From Streptomyces sp. NBC_00377 (GTDB lineage Bacteria > Actinomycetota > Actinomycetes > Streptomycetales > Streptomycetaceae), in assembly GCF_036075115.1 (NCBI RefSeq), contig NZ_CP107958.1, positions 2,976,001 to 3,040,000 on the forward strand: a DNA stretch of 64,000 nucleotides, read 5' to 3'. Positions 33,043-41,756 of the stretch are shown piece after piece; the first letter of the stretch is position 1; each line of letters starts with the position of its first letter. A program made the translations under genes and the position numbers. The notes beneath the pieces are model-generated. The model made no database searches. It was not told where the DNA came from and saw nothing but the letters and a program-made list of their open reading frames with translations.

Positions 33043-34860
33043 ATGGTCGACGCGTACGAGGATCCCGGCACGCCCGACCGCCGGGGCGGCTGGGCGTATC
33101 TGGCGTGGCTGGTGCGCTGCCAGCCCTGGCGGTCGCTGGCCGGGGCGGTGCTGGCCAGCGTCTGGATGGTGCTGCTGGCCGTGGCGCCGTACCTGCTGTC
33201 GAAGGCGGTGGACGACGGTCTCGAACCCGGTGACACGGCGGCCCTGGCCGGCTGGACGACGGCCCTGTTCGTCGTGGGCGCGCTCAACGCGTGGGTGAGC
33301 ATCATGCGGCACCGCACGATGACACGGGTCCGCATGGACGCCTACCTCCGCACCACCAAGGTCGTCGTCGGGCACACGGTGCGGCTCGGCGCGGCGCTGC
33401 CGGGCCGGATGGGGACCGGGGAGGTCGTCACCATCGGGGTGAGCGACGTGCACACGATCGCGGGCGCCCTGACGGTGGTGGGGCCGGGCGTCGGTTCGGT
33501 CGTCGTCTACGTCTTCGTCGCCGGGCTGCTGCTGTCCGTCTCGCCGCTGCTCGCGGCCGTCGTGCTGCTGGGGATGCCGGTGGTCGCGGTGATGGTCGGG
33601 CCGCTGATGTCGCGGTTGCAGGGCACGGAGTCCGAGTACCGGGAGCGGCAGGGCGTGCTCACCGCGCGGATCGGCGATCTCGCCGGCGGGCTGCGGGTCC
33701 TCAACGGGTTCGGGGGCAAGGAGCTGTTCGCGGACTCCTTCGGCCGCGACTCTCAGCGGCTGCGGGCGCAGGGCTACCGGGTGGGCTCGGTCACCAGCTG
33801 GATGCAGGCGCTCGGGGTGGGACTGCCGACGCTGTTCCTCGCCGTGGTGACCTGGCTGGCGGCCCGGCTCGCCGCCCGCGGTGACATGACCGTGGGCGAG
33901 TTGGTGTCGGTGTACGGCTATGTGGCGGTCCTGATCGGCCCGGTGGCGTTCCTCGTCGACATGGGCTACCAGCTCAGCAGGGGCGTGGTGGCCGCGCGCC
34001 GCGTCGTACGGCTGCTGCGACTGGAGCCGGACCCCGGCACCGGCGCCGGCCCCGGGGCCGCCGACGCGCCCGCCGAGCCGTCGGTGCTGCATGATCCCGC
34101 CTCGGGCGTGCGGGTGGCGCCGGGCCGGCTGACCGCGCTGGTCGGTGCGCGGCACGCGGAGGTGACCGCCGTCGTGGACCGGCTCGGCCGGTACGGGCCC
34201 TCGGACGTCACCTGGGGCGCGGTACGACTGGACGCCGTCCCGCTGGACCAGGTCAGGGCGCGGATCCTGGTCGCCGACAACGAGGCCGACCTGTTCGCCG
34301 GCAGTCTGCGCGAGGTGGTGGGCGGACGGCGCGAGCCCTCCCCGGCGGAGATCGCACAGGCGGTGCGGGCGGCGGCGGCCGACGACATCGTGCAGGGTCT
34401 GACGGAGGGGCTCGCATCGCCCGTGACCGCACAGGGCCGCAGCCTCTCCGGGGGCCAGCGGCAGCGGGTCCGGCTGGTGCGGGCGCTGCTCGCCGACGCC
34501 GAGGTGCTGCTGGCCGTCGAGCCCACGTCGGCGCTCGACGCTCACACGGAGGCGGCGGTCGCCCGGCGGCTGCGCGCGGCCCGCGCCGGCCGGACCACGG
34601 TCGTGACCACCACCTCCCCGCTGGTCCTGGACCAGGCGGAGACCGTGCACTACCTGGTCGACGGGAAGGTCGCGGCGACCGGCCGCCATCACGACCTGCT
34701 GGAGCGGGAGCCGGGCTACCGCGCGTTGGTGGCGCGGGACGCCGACGGCGCCGATCAGGACGCCGAACGGGACACGCGGGCGGTTACGGGCGGTTCTCCG
34801 GGAGCGGGGACGGGCGCGGACGCGGACAACGGCGCCGACGCCGAGGGGGCTGTGCGATGA
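33043..34860 (+). CDS. ABC exporter half-transporter B1, NBD without Walker A, Walker B Asp or H-loop
   Basis: 605 residues from ATG 33043. The transmembrane part is normal, but the NBD is heavily degenerate. The Walker A position (about residue 366) reads VGARHAEVTA, without Gly-Lys-Ser/Thr. The Q-loop Gln is gone (VADNEADLF). Walker B reads LLAVEPTSALD, with Val in place of the Asp. The H-loop is VTTTSPL. Only the signature LSGGQRQR (about residue 467) and the D-loop remain. This half probably cannot bind or hydrolyse ATP itself and supplies LSGGQ to its partner. It ends in about 50 Ala/Gly/Asp-rich residues and overlaps the next gene by ATGA. Confidence 0.92.
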   Translation: MVDAYEDPGTPDRRGGWAYLAWLVRCQPWRSLAGAVLASVWMVLLAVAPYLLSKAVDDGLEPGDTAALAGWTTALFVVGALNAWVSIMRHRTMTRVRMDAYLRTTKVVVGHTVRLGAALPGRMGTGEVVTIGVSDVHTIAGALTVVGPGVGSVVVYVFVAGLLLSVSPLLAAVVLLGMPVVAVMVGPLMSRLQGTESEYRERQGVLTARIGDLAGGLRVLNGFGGKELFADSFGRDSQRLRAQGYRVGSVTSWMQALGVGLPTLFLAVVTWLAARLAARGDMTVGELVSVYGYVAVLIGPVAFLVDMGYQLSRGVVAARRVVRLLRLEPDPGTGAGPGAADAPAEPSVLHDPASGVRVAPGRLTALVGARHAEVTAVVDRLGRYGPSDVTWGAVRLDAVPLDQVRARILVADNEADLFAGSLREVVGGRREPSPAEIAQAVRAAAADDIVQGLTEGLASPVTAQGRSLSGGQRQRVRLVRALLADAEVLLAVEPTSALDAHTEAAVARRLRAARAGRTTVVTTTSPLVLDQAETVHYLVDGKVAATGRHHDLLEREPGYRALVARDADGADQDAERDTRAVTGGSPGAGTGADADNGADAEGAVR

Positions 34861-36662
34861 CGGTGGCCGACGGGCCCTCGGGACGGCTGCCGGTCGCCGA
34901 GCCCGCCGACGTGCGCCGGGCAGCGGTGCGGTTGCTGCGGGCCGACCGGCGGGCCTTCGCCGGCGCTCTCGCCCTCAACGTGCTCGCCGCCGGGGCCGGG
35001 CTGGCGGGCCCGTGGCTGCTGGGGCGGATCATCGACGAGGTGCGGGCCGGCCACGGCACCGGGGCCGTGGACCGGCTGGCCGCGGCCATCCTGGTGTGCG
35101 CGGTCGCGCAACTGCTGCTGGCACGCTGGGCGCGGTACGCGGGGCACCGCTTCGGCGAGCGGACGCTGGCGCGGGTGCGGGAGGAGTTCGTGGGGCGGGC
35201 GCTGGCGCTGCCCGCCTCGGTGGTGGAGCGGGCGGGCACCGGCGATCTGACCACGCGTGGCACGGCCGACGTGGCGGCCGTGGGCACGACCCTGCGGGAC
35301 GCCGGGCCCGAGCTGCTGGTCTGCACGGTCCAGGCGCTGGTCACGCTCGGCGCGGTGTTCGTCATCGATCCGCTGCTCGGCGCGATCGGAGTGCTGGGAC
35401 TGACCCCGATCTGGTTCGCGCTGCGCTGGTATCTGCGGCGGGCCCGCGCGGCCTACCTCGCGGAGGGCGCGGCGACCTCCGAGGTCGCCGAGATCGTCGC
35501 CGCCACCGCGTCCGGCGCGCGGACGGTCGAGGCGTTCCGGCTCCAGGAACGGCGGACGGCGGCGAGCCGGGACGCGCTGGAGGTTTCGCGTCGCACCCGA
35601 TTGCGCACCCTGTACCTGCGCACCGTCTTCTTCCCGGTGATCGAGGTGTCGTACACACTGCCGGTGGCGGGCGTGCTGCTGCTGGGCGGCGCCCTGCACG
35701 CGCGGGGTGCGATGAGCCTCGGCGCGGTGGTGGCGGCGGCCCTGTACCTGCGGCAGTTCACCGAACCGCTCGACCAGATCCTGCTGCGCGTCGAGCAGTT
35801 CCAGAGCAGTGGCGCCTCGTTCGCGCGGGTGGAGGGCCTGGCCCGGGCGCCGCGGGCCGAGCAGGACGCGGGGGCGCCCGTCCCGGCGGACGACCGGATC
35901 GACGTGACGGGCCTGCGGTACGCCTACGAGCACGGCGGCGAGGTGCTGCGCGGGGTCGACCTGACCGTGCGGCCCGGCGAGCGGCTCGCTGTGGTCGGCC
36001 CGTCCGGCGCGGGCAAGACCACGCTGAGCAGACTGCTCGCCGGCGTGGACGCGCCGAGCGCCGGCACCGTGACGGTGGGCGGGGTGCCGGTCGCGGACCT
36101 GGCGCCCGGGACGCTGCGCCGGCAGGTCGTGCTCGTCACGCAGGAACACCACGTCTTCCTCGGTACCGTCCGCGACAACCTGCTGATCGCCGAACCGACC
36201 GCGAGCGACGCACAGTTGTGGGCGGCGCTGGCCGCGGTCGGCGCCGCCGACTGGGTCCGTGAGCTGCCCGGCGGCCTCGACGCCGAGCTCGGCGGGGCCG
36301 GTCGGCGTACGGACGGCTCGCAGGCCCAGCAACTCGCCCTGGCCCGGGTGGTGCTGGCCGACCCGCACACGCTGATCCTGGACGAGGCGACGGCCCTGCT
36401 CGATCCGGCCACCGCCCGGCACACCGAACGCGCCCTGGCCGCCGTGCTGCGGGGCCGGACCGTCATCGCCATCGCCCATCGCCTGCACACCGCGCACGAC
36501 GCGGACCGGGTCGCCGTGATGCAGGACGGCCGCCTCACCGAACTCGGCACGCACGAGGCGCTGGTGACGGGGGACGGGGCGTACGCGGCACTGTGGCGGA
36601 CGTGGCACGGGGAGCCCGGGGAGAGCGCTGACGGCCGAGGCCGGTCCCCGGGCAGTCCCTGA
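34857..36662 (+). CDS. ABC exporter half-transporter B2, catalytic half with degenerate signature
   Basis: 601 residues from ATG 34857, overlapping B1 by 4 bases. Six transmembrane helices, then Walker A GPSGAGKTT (about residue 381), Q-loop VLVTQEHHVF, Walker B LILDEATALLD with catalytic Glu, and H-loop IAHRLHT. The signature, however, reads RTDGSQAQQ instead of LSGGQ. The missing signature is exactly what B1 retains, so the dimer should have one intact ATP site (B2 Walker A/B with B1 LSGGQ) and one fully dead site. The substrate is unknown. Confidence 0.93.
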   Translation: MTVADGPSGRLPVAEPADVRRAAVRLLRADRRAFAGALALNVLAAGAGLAGPWLLGRIIDEVRAGHGTGAVDRLAAAILVCAVAQLLLARWARYAGHRFGERTLARVREEFVGRALALPASVVERAGTGDLTTRGTADVAAVGTTLRDAGPELLVCTVQALVTLGAVFVIDPLLGAIGVLGLTPIWFALRWYLRRARAAYLAEGAATSEVAEIVAATASGARTVEAFRLQERRTAASRDALEVSRRTRLRTLYLRTVFFPVIEVSYTLPVAGVLLLGGALHARGAMSLGAVVAAALYLRQFTEPLDQILLRVEQFQSSGASFARVEGLARAPRAEQDAGAPVPADDRIDVTGLRYAYEHGGEVLRGVDLTVRPGERLAVVGPSGAGKTTLSRLLAGVDAPSAGTVTVGGVPVADLAPGTLRRQVVLVTQEHHVFLGTVRDNLLIAEPTASDAQLWAALAAVGAADWVRELPGGLDAELGGAGRRTDGSQAQQLALARVVLADPHTLILDEATALLDPATARHTERALAAVLRGRTVIAIAHRLHTAHDADRVAVMQDGRLTELGTHEALVTGDGAYAALWRTWHGEPGESADGRGRSPGSP

Positions 36663-37021
36663 AGCCCGCTATGCCGTCACGGCGTACGCGTCGCCGTCCT
36701 CGCCGCCGGCTCCCCAAGTGACTTTGCCGCGAGCGGACTTCGGGGAAAACGCCTACCGAAAACCACCGTCCGAATATCGAACATGAATTCTCGGACAACG
36801 AACAGTTTCCGGCCAACTTCCTGACGCGCTCCTGACAGACAGCGCAATCCACTGCCACTCTTCCCACTGCTGGTTCACAGCAACCCCACAGCTACAGCCG
36901 CTTCATGTGCACGCTCCACGTTCCGCCTTTGTTCTGCGTACCGCCTTTGTCGTGCCCGCACGGCTCACCCGCCGTCGGGTCTCCCCTGGCCGCGTGACCC
37001 GCGGCCGCGCAGAAGGAGTCA
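36663..37021. promoter_or_regulatory. Gene-free stretch and presumed promoter of the first M4 protease
   Basis: 359 bases with no open frame supported by codon use. An AT-richer block (about 36735-36860, including gaatatcgaacatgaattctcg) is unusual for this DNA and is the likely promoter region. A strong ribosome site GAAGGAG precedes GTG 37022. I could not assign -35/-10 elements with confidence. Confidence 0.4.
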
Positions 37022-39070
37022 GTGTTGAGCAGCAGTCCCTCTCGCAGACGCACCCCCCACACCTCCCGTCGTGCCGCGGCCGTCGCCCTCGTCGGCGTCT
37101 CCGCGCTCATCGCCGCCGCCGTCCAGTCGGGCGCCGCTGTCGCCGCCCAGGAGAAGGCACCGCAGGCGGCGGGCCGGGCGAACCCGGGCGCCGAGTCGGT
37201 TCGCCTCACCCCGGCCCAGCGCGCCGCGCTGATACGCGACGCGGACGCCGGCAAGGTGGCGACCGCCAAGGAGCTGGGCCTCGGCGCCAAGGAGGCGCTC
37301 GTCGTCCGTGACGTCGTCAAGGACGCCGACGGCACCCTGCACACCCGCTACGAGCGCACCTACGGCGGGCTGCCGGTCCTGGGCGGCGACCTGGTCGTCG
37401 AGACCGCGAAGTCCGGCGCCACCGAGGGCGTCACCAGGGCCACCAGGGCGGCCATCAAGGTCGCGTCGCTCACACCGGCCGTCAGCGCGGCCAAGGCGCA
37501 GAAGCAGGCGCTCGGCCTCGCCAGGGCCGCCGGCGCCGACAGGGCGGCCACCGACCAGGCGCCGCGCAAGGTGATCTGGGCGGCGAACGGCACACCGGTC
37601 CTCGCGTACGAGACGGTCGTCGGAGGCCTCCAGGAGGACGGCACCCCGAACGAGCTGCACGTCATCACCGACGCGACCACCGGCAAGAAGCTCTACGAGT
37701 ACCAGGGCGTCGAGACCGGTACCGGCAACACCATGTACAGCGGCCAGGTCACCCTGGGCACCACGCAGTCGGGGTCGACGTACAACCTGACCGACGCGGC
37801 GCGGGGCGCGCACAAGACGTACAACCTCAACCGCGGCACCTCCGGCACCGGCACGCTCTTCTCGGGCCCGGACGACATCTGGGGCAACGGGGCCGCGTCG
37901 AACACGGAGACGGCGGCGGCCGACGCGCACTACGGCGCGGCCCTGACGTGGGACTACTACAAGAACGTGCACGGCCGTTCCGGCATCAGGGGCGACGGTG
38001 TCGGCGCGTACTCCCGGGTCCACTACGGCAACAACTACGTCAACGCGTTCTGGCAGGACAGCTGCTTCTGCATGACCTACGGCGACGGTTCGGGCAACAC
38101 CCACCCGCTCACCGCCATCGACGTGGCCGGCCACGAGATGACGCACGGCGTCACCGCCAACACCGCGGGCCTGAACTACAGCGGCGAGTCCGGCGGCCTC
38201 AACGAGGCCACCTCGGACATCTTCGGCACCTCGGTCGAGTTCTACGCCCAGAACTCCTCGGACGTCGGTGACTACCTCATCGGCGAGGAGATCGACATCA
38301 ACGGCGACGGCTCGCCGCTGCGTTACATGGACAAGCCGAGCAAGGACGGCGCGTCCAAGGACAGCTGGTACTCGGGGATCGGGTCGGTGGACGTCCACTA
38401 CTCGTCCGGCCCGGCGAACCACTTCTTCTACCTGCTGAGCGAGGGCAGCGGCGCCAAGGTCATCAACGGCGTGAGCTACAACTCGCCGACCTCGGACGGC
38501 CTTCCGGTCACCGGCATCGGCCGGGACAAGGCGGAGAAGATCTGGTTCCGCGCGCTGAGCACGAAGTTCACCTCGACCACCAACTACGCGGCGGCCCGCA
38601 CCGGCACGCTCGCGGCGGCCGGTGAGCTGTACGGCACGACCTCCACCGAGTACAAGGCGGTGCAGGACGCGTGGGCCGGCGTGGCGGTCGGCGCCCGTTC
38701 CGGCGGAGGCGGCGGTGGCGGCACCTCCTTCGAGAACACCGCCGACGTATCGATTCCGGACAACGGGGCGGCGGTCACCTCCTCGGTCACCGTCTCCGGC
38801 CGGACCGGCAACGCGCCTTCGAACCTCGCGGTGGCGGTCGACATCGTGCACACCTACATCGGTGACCTCCAGGTGCAGCTGGTGGCTCCGGACGGTACGG
38901 CGTACACGCTGAAGGCGTACGGCACCGGCGGGAGCACGGACAACATCAACACCACCTACACCGTGAACGCCTCCTCCGAAGTCGCCAACGGCGTATGGCA
39001 GTTGCGGGTCCAGGACAACGCGGCCCGGGACACCGGCTACATCAACAGCTTCAAGCTGACCTTCCCGTAG
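37022..39070 (+). CDS. Secreted M4-family zinc metalloprotease with C-terminal P (proprotein convertase) domain
   Basis: 682 residues from GTG 37022. A signal peptide (residues 1-42, cleavage after AVAA) precedes a FTP/PepSY-type propeptide (about 50-220, with GGLPVLGGDLVVE), then the thermolysin-like catalytic domain. Zinc motif GHEMTHGV (His near residue 371) and the third ligand Glu in GGLNEATSD; the second catalytic His is in DVHYSSGPANHFFY. A Gly-rich linker leads to an about 115-residue P domain (ADVSIPDNGAAVTSSVTVS ... DTGYINSFKLTFP), which usually stabilises the protease or binds protein. It is the first of two tandem paralogues; the second lacks the P domain. Confidence 0.96.
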   Translation: MLSSSPSRRRTPHTSRRAAAVALVGVSALIAAAVQSGAAVAAQEKAPQAAGRANPGAESVRLTPAQRAALIRDADAGKVATAKELGLGAKEALVVRDVVKDADGTLHTRYERTYGGLPVLGGDLVVETAKSGATEGVTRATRAAIKVASLTPAVSAAKAQKQALGLARAAGADRAATDQAPRKVIWAANGTPVLAYETVVGGLQEDGTPNELHVITDATTGKKLYEYQGVETGTGNTMYSGQVTLGTTQSGSTYNLTDAARGAHKTYNLNRGTSGTGTLFSGPDDIWGNGAASNTETAAADAHYGAALTWDYYKNVHGRSGIRGDGVGAYSRVHYGNNYVNAFWQDSCFCMTYGDGSGNTHPLTAIDVAGHEMTHGVTANTAGLNYSGESGGLNEATSDIFGTSVEFYAQNSSDVGDYLIGEEIDINGDGSPLRYMDKPSKDGASKDSWYSGIGSVDVHYSSGPANHFFYLLSEGSGAKVINGVSYNSPTSDGLPVTGIGRDKAEKIWFRALSTKFTSTTNYAAARTGTLAAAGELYGTTSTEYKAVQDAWAGVAVGARSGGGGGGGTSFENTADVSIPDNGAAVTSSVTVSGRTGNAPSNLAVAVDIVHTYIGDLQVQLVAPDGTAYTLKAYGTGGSTDNINTTYTVNASSEVANGVWQLRVQDNAARDTGYINSFKLTFP

Positions 39071-39389
39071 GCCAGGAGGCCCGCACGGGCCGCGCACAGC
39101 CGCCGCAGAGGCACCGCACAGGTCGCCGTCCCGGAGGTCCGACTCCCCCGGGGCGGCGTCCCCTTTTTGCCGGTGCCTTACCTACGCCCTGTTGGTCTTT
39201 TACCGAGGTCAAGTCCGTTTACATTCCCGCAATGTTCACCCGGGAGTTGGTTTTCAGCCAACATCACTTCGGGGTCCTGACATGTACGCGCCTTGATGCC
39301 AGTCTTCGTGTCAACCGCCGCACAACTTCACAACCGTCACGGCCGGCCGCCCCACGCCGACCGGGCACCCCCACATCCAAGGAGCTTGT
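39071..39389. promoter_or_regulatory. Gene-free stretch between the two M4 protease genes
   Basis: 319 bases with no convincing gene. It begins with short inverted repeats (ggcccgcacgggcc near 39080) and a T-run (cctttttg, about 39162-39170) that could terminate the first protease. An AT-richer segment (about 39175-39260, with ttttaccgaggtcaag and gtttacattcccgc) is the likely promoter of the second gene. Confidence 0.4.
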
Positions 39390-41054
39390 GTGACCTCCCT
39401 CTACGCGCGTCACAAGCGCACCACTCTGGCCATCGCCACCGCCGTCGCGGCCGGAGCCCTGGTCACCACCGGACTGACCTCCGGCACCGCCGCCGCCCAG
39501 ACCCCGGCGGAGTCCTCCGGCAAGTCCGTCCCGCTGGCCGCACCGGTCCAGCTGTCGGCCGCCGCCCGCACGACGCTGATCAAGCAGCAGCAGGCCGACG
39601 CGCCCGAGACCGCCCAGGCGATAGGTCTCGGCGTGAAGGAGAAGCTCGTCGTCAAGGACGTCGTCAAGGACGCCGACGGCACGGTGCACACCCGGTACGA
39701 GCGCACCTACGCGGGCCTGCCGGTCCTCGGCGGCGACCTCGTCGTGCACGAGTCGGCGACCGGCGCGGCCAAGGGAGTCACCAAGGCGAACACGGCCACC
39801 ATCAAGGTGGCGACGCTGACCCCGAAGGTCGCCGCCGCCAAGGCCGAGACGCAGGCCCTCACCGCCGCCAAGGCAGTGGGCTCCGAGGCCGCCTCGGCGG
39901 ACCAGGCCCCCCGCAAGGTCATCTGGGCAGCGAACGGAACCCCGGTCCTCGCCTTCGAGACGGTCGTCGGCGGCCTCCAGGACGACGGCACCCCGAGCGA
40001 GCTGCACGTCATCACCGACGCGGCCACCGGCAAGAAGCTCTACGAGTACCAGGGCATCGAGACCGGCACCGGCAAGAGCCTCTACTCGGGCACGGTCACT
40101 CTCGGCACGACCAAGTCGGGCACGACGTACAACCTGACCGACGGCACGCGCGGCGGCCACAAGACGTACAACAAGTCGCACGGCACCTCCTCCTCCGCGG
40201 GCACCCTGTTCACCGACGCGGACGACACGTGGGGCACCGGCGCGGCCTCCAGCTCCACCGCCGACCAGACGGCCGCCGTCGACGCCGCCTACGGCGCGCA
40301 GGTCACCTGGGACTTCTACAAGTCCACGTTCGGCCGCAGCGGCATCAAGAACAACGGCGTCGCCGCCTACTCCCGCGTCCACTACGGCAACGCGTACGTC
40401 AACGCGTTCTGGGACGACAGCTGCTTCTGCATGACGTACGGCGACGGCGACGGCAACACCCACCCGCTGACCTCGCTGGACGTGGCCGGCCACGAGATGA
40501 GCCACGGCGTCACCTCGAACACGGCGGGCCTCAACTACAGCGGCGAGTCCGGCGGCCTCAACGAGGCCACCTCGGACATCTTCGGCACGGGCGTGGAGTT
40601 CTACGCGGCCAACTCCAACGACGTCGGTGACTACCTCATCGGCGAGGAGATCGACATCAACGGCGACGGCTCGCCGCTTCGCTACATGGACAAGCCCAGC
40701 AAGGACGGCGGCTCGGCGGACTCCTGGTCCTCCACCGTCGGCAACAAGGACGTCCACTACTCGTCCGGTGTCGCGAACCACTTCTTCTACCTCCTCTCGG
40801 AGGGCAGCGGCGCGAAGACGATCAACGGCGTGAGCTACAACTCGCCCACGTCCAACGGCTCCACGGTCACCGGCATCGGCCGCGCCAAGGCGCTCCAGAT
40901 CTGGTACAAGGCGCTGACGACCTACTTCACGTCGACGACGAACTACAAGTCGGCGCGGACGGGCACCCTCAGCGCGGCCTCGGCGCTGTACGGCTCCACC
41001 AGCACCGAGTACAAGGCGGTGGCGGCGGCCTGGTCGGCGGTCAACGTCAGCTGA
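39390..41054 (+). CDS. Secreted M4-family zinc metalloprotease, second copy without P domain
   Basis: 554 residues from GTG 39390 (AAGGAG 6 bases upstream). Signal peptide (residues 1-35), propeptide with GGLPVLGGDLVVH-type motif (GLPVLGGDL), and a thermolysin-like domain with GHEMSHGV and GGLNEATSD. The sequence is very close to the preceding protease throughout the catalytic domain and stops where that one continues into the P domain. Probably the product of a tandem duplication with loss (or gain by the other) of the P domain. Confidence 0.96.
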   Translation: MTSLYARHKRTTLAIATAVAAGALVTTGLTSGTAAAQTPAESSGKSVPLAAPVQLSAAARTTLIKQQQADAPETAQAIGLGVKEKLVVKDVVKDADGTVHTRYERTYAGLPVLGGDLVVHESATGAAKGVTKANTATIKVATLTPKVAAAKAETQALTAAKAVGSEAASADQAPRKVIWAANGTPVLAFETVVGGLQDDGTPSELHVITDAATGKKLYEYQGIETGTGKSLYSGTVTLGTTKSGTTYNLTDGTRGGHKTYNKSHGTSSSAGTLFTDADDTWGTGAASSSTADQTAAVDAAYGAQVTWDFYKSTFGRSGIKNNGVAAYSRVHYGNAYVNAFWDDSCFCMTYGDGDGNTHPLTSLDVAGHEMSHGVTSNTAGLNYSGESGGLNEATSDIFGTGVEFYAANSNDVGDYLIGEEIDINGDGSPLRYMDKPSKDGGSADSWSSTVGNKDVHYSSGVANHFFYLLSEGSGAKTINGVSYNSPTSNGSTVTGIGRAKALQIWYKALTTYFTSTTNYKSARTGTLSAASALYGSTSTEYKAVAAAWSAVNVS

Positions 41055-41073
41055 CCCCTGCCTGATTGCTCAT

Positions 41074-41112
41074 GGGCGGCACCCGGGAGGAAGGCATCCC
41101 CGGGTGCCGCCC
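41074..41112 (+). terminator. 14-pair stem-loop after the second M4 protease
   Basis: gggcggcacccggg pairs perfectly with cccgggtgccgccc across an 11-base loop, 20 bases after the stop. It lies right before the DUF1990 gene's probable promoter. Confidence 0.85.
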
Positions 41113-41126
41113 TACGCTTGGGCCCC

Positions 41127-41645
41127 ATGTCTGAGCAGGACTTCACCTACACCGACGTCGGCGCGACCCGCGACCTCCCCGGCCAGTGCCCTGCGGGCTT
41201 CCGCCCGCTCCACGTCCGCACCCGTCTCGGCGAGGGCCACGAGGTCTTCCGCCGCGCCGCGGAAGCGGTCATGACCTGGGAGATGCACCGCGCGCTGGGC
41301 GTCGGCATCGACGCCTCGGCGGACCGCGCCGCCCCGGCCGTCGACGTCACGGTCACGCTGGCAGGGCTCATAAAAGCCCCCTGCCGAGTGGTGTGGACGG
41401 TGGACGAACACCGGCGGGCCGGCTGGGCCTACGGAACCCTCCCCGGCCACCCCGAATGCGGTGAGGAGTCCTTCGTCGTCGACCGCACGGGAGACGGCAC
41501 GGTCTGGCTGACGGTCTCCGCCTTCAGCAAGGGCGCGAAGTGGTACGCGAAGGCCGCCGGCCCGGCCGCTCGCGGCCTTCAGCAGGCGTACGCACGACGG
41601 TGCGGTCTGGTCCTGCGGGGCCTGAGCGGCGGCGAGGAGTCGTAG
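41127..41645 (+). CDS. DUF1990 family protein
   Basis: 172 residues from ATG 41127. The DUF1990 hallmarks are present: YTDVGATRDLPGQCPAGFRPLHVRTRLGEG at the start, AVMTWEMHRALGVGI, CRVVWTVDEHRRAGWAYGTLPGHPECGEESF and VSAFSKGAKWYAKAAGP near the end. The function of the family is unknown. No ribosome site is seen; TACGCT at 41113-41118, 8 bases before the ATG, could be a -10, so the message may be leaderless. Confidence 0.85.
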   Translation: MSEQDFTYTDVGATRDLPGQCPAGFRPLHVRTRLGEGHEVFRRAAEAVMTWEMHRALGVGIDASADRAAPAVDVTVTLAGLIKAPCRVVWTVDEHRRAGWAYGTLPGHPECGEESFVVDRTGDGTVWLTVSAFSKGAKWYAKAAGPAARGLQQAYARRCGLVLRGLSGGEES

Positions 41646-41695
41646 CGGACGCGAGGCCGGCCCCGGCCCCGACCCTGACCCCGGCCCCGTCCTCA

Positions 41696-41730
41696 CTCGG
41701 CGCTCGGCGCTCGGCGCTCGGCGCTCGGCG
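41696..41730. repeat. Five perfect tandem copies of the heptamer ctcggcg
   Basis: 35 bases of exact ctcggcg repeats in the gap between the DUF1990 gene and the 3' end of the vWA-type gene (convergent). A gcccc-rich stretch precedes it. Likely variable by slippage. Confidence 0.95.
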
Positions 41731-41756
41731 ACGTGTCCCGCCCCCTGCCCCCACCC

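Noticed and set aside
30327..33335. 1002-residue minus-strand frame antisense to the ABC exporters
   Set aside because: Crosses the boundaries of three coupled plus-strand genes and matches no domain; explained by codon bias at third positions.
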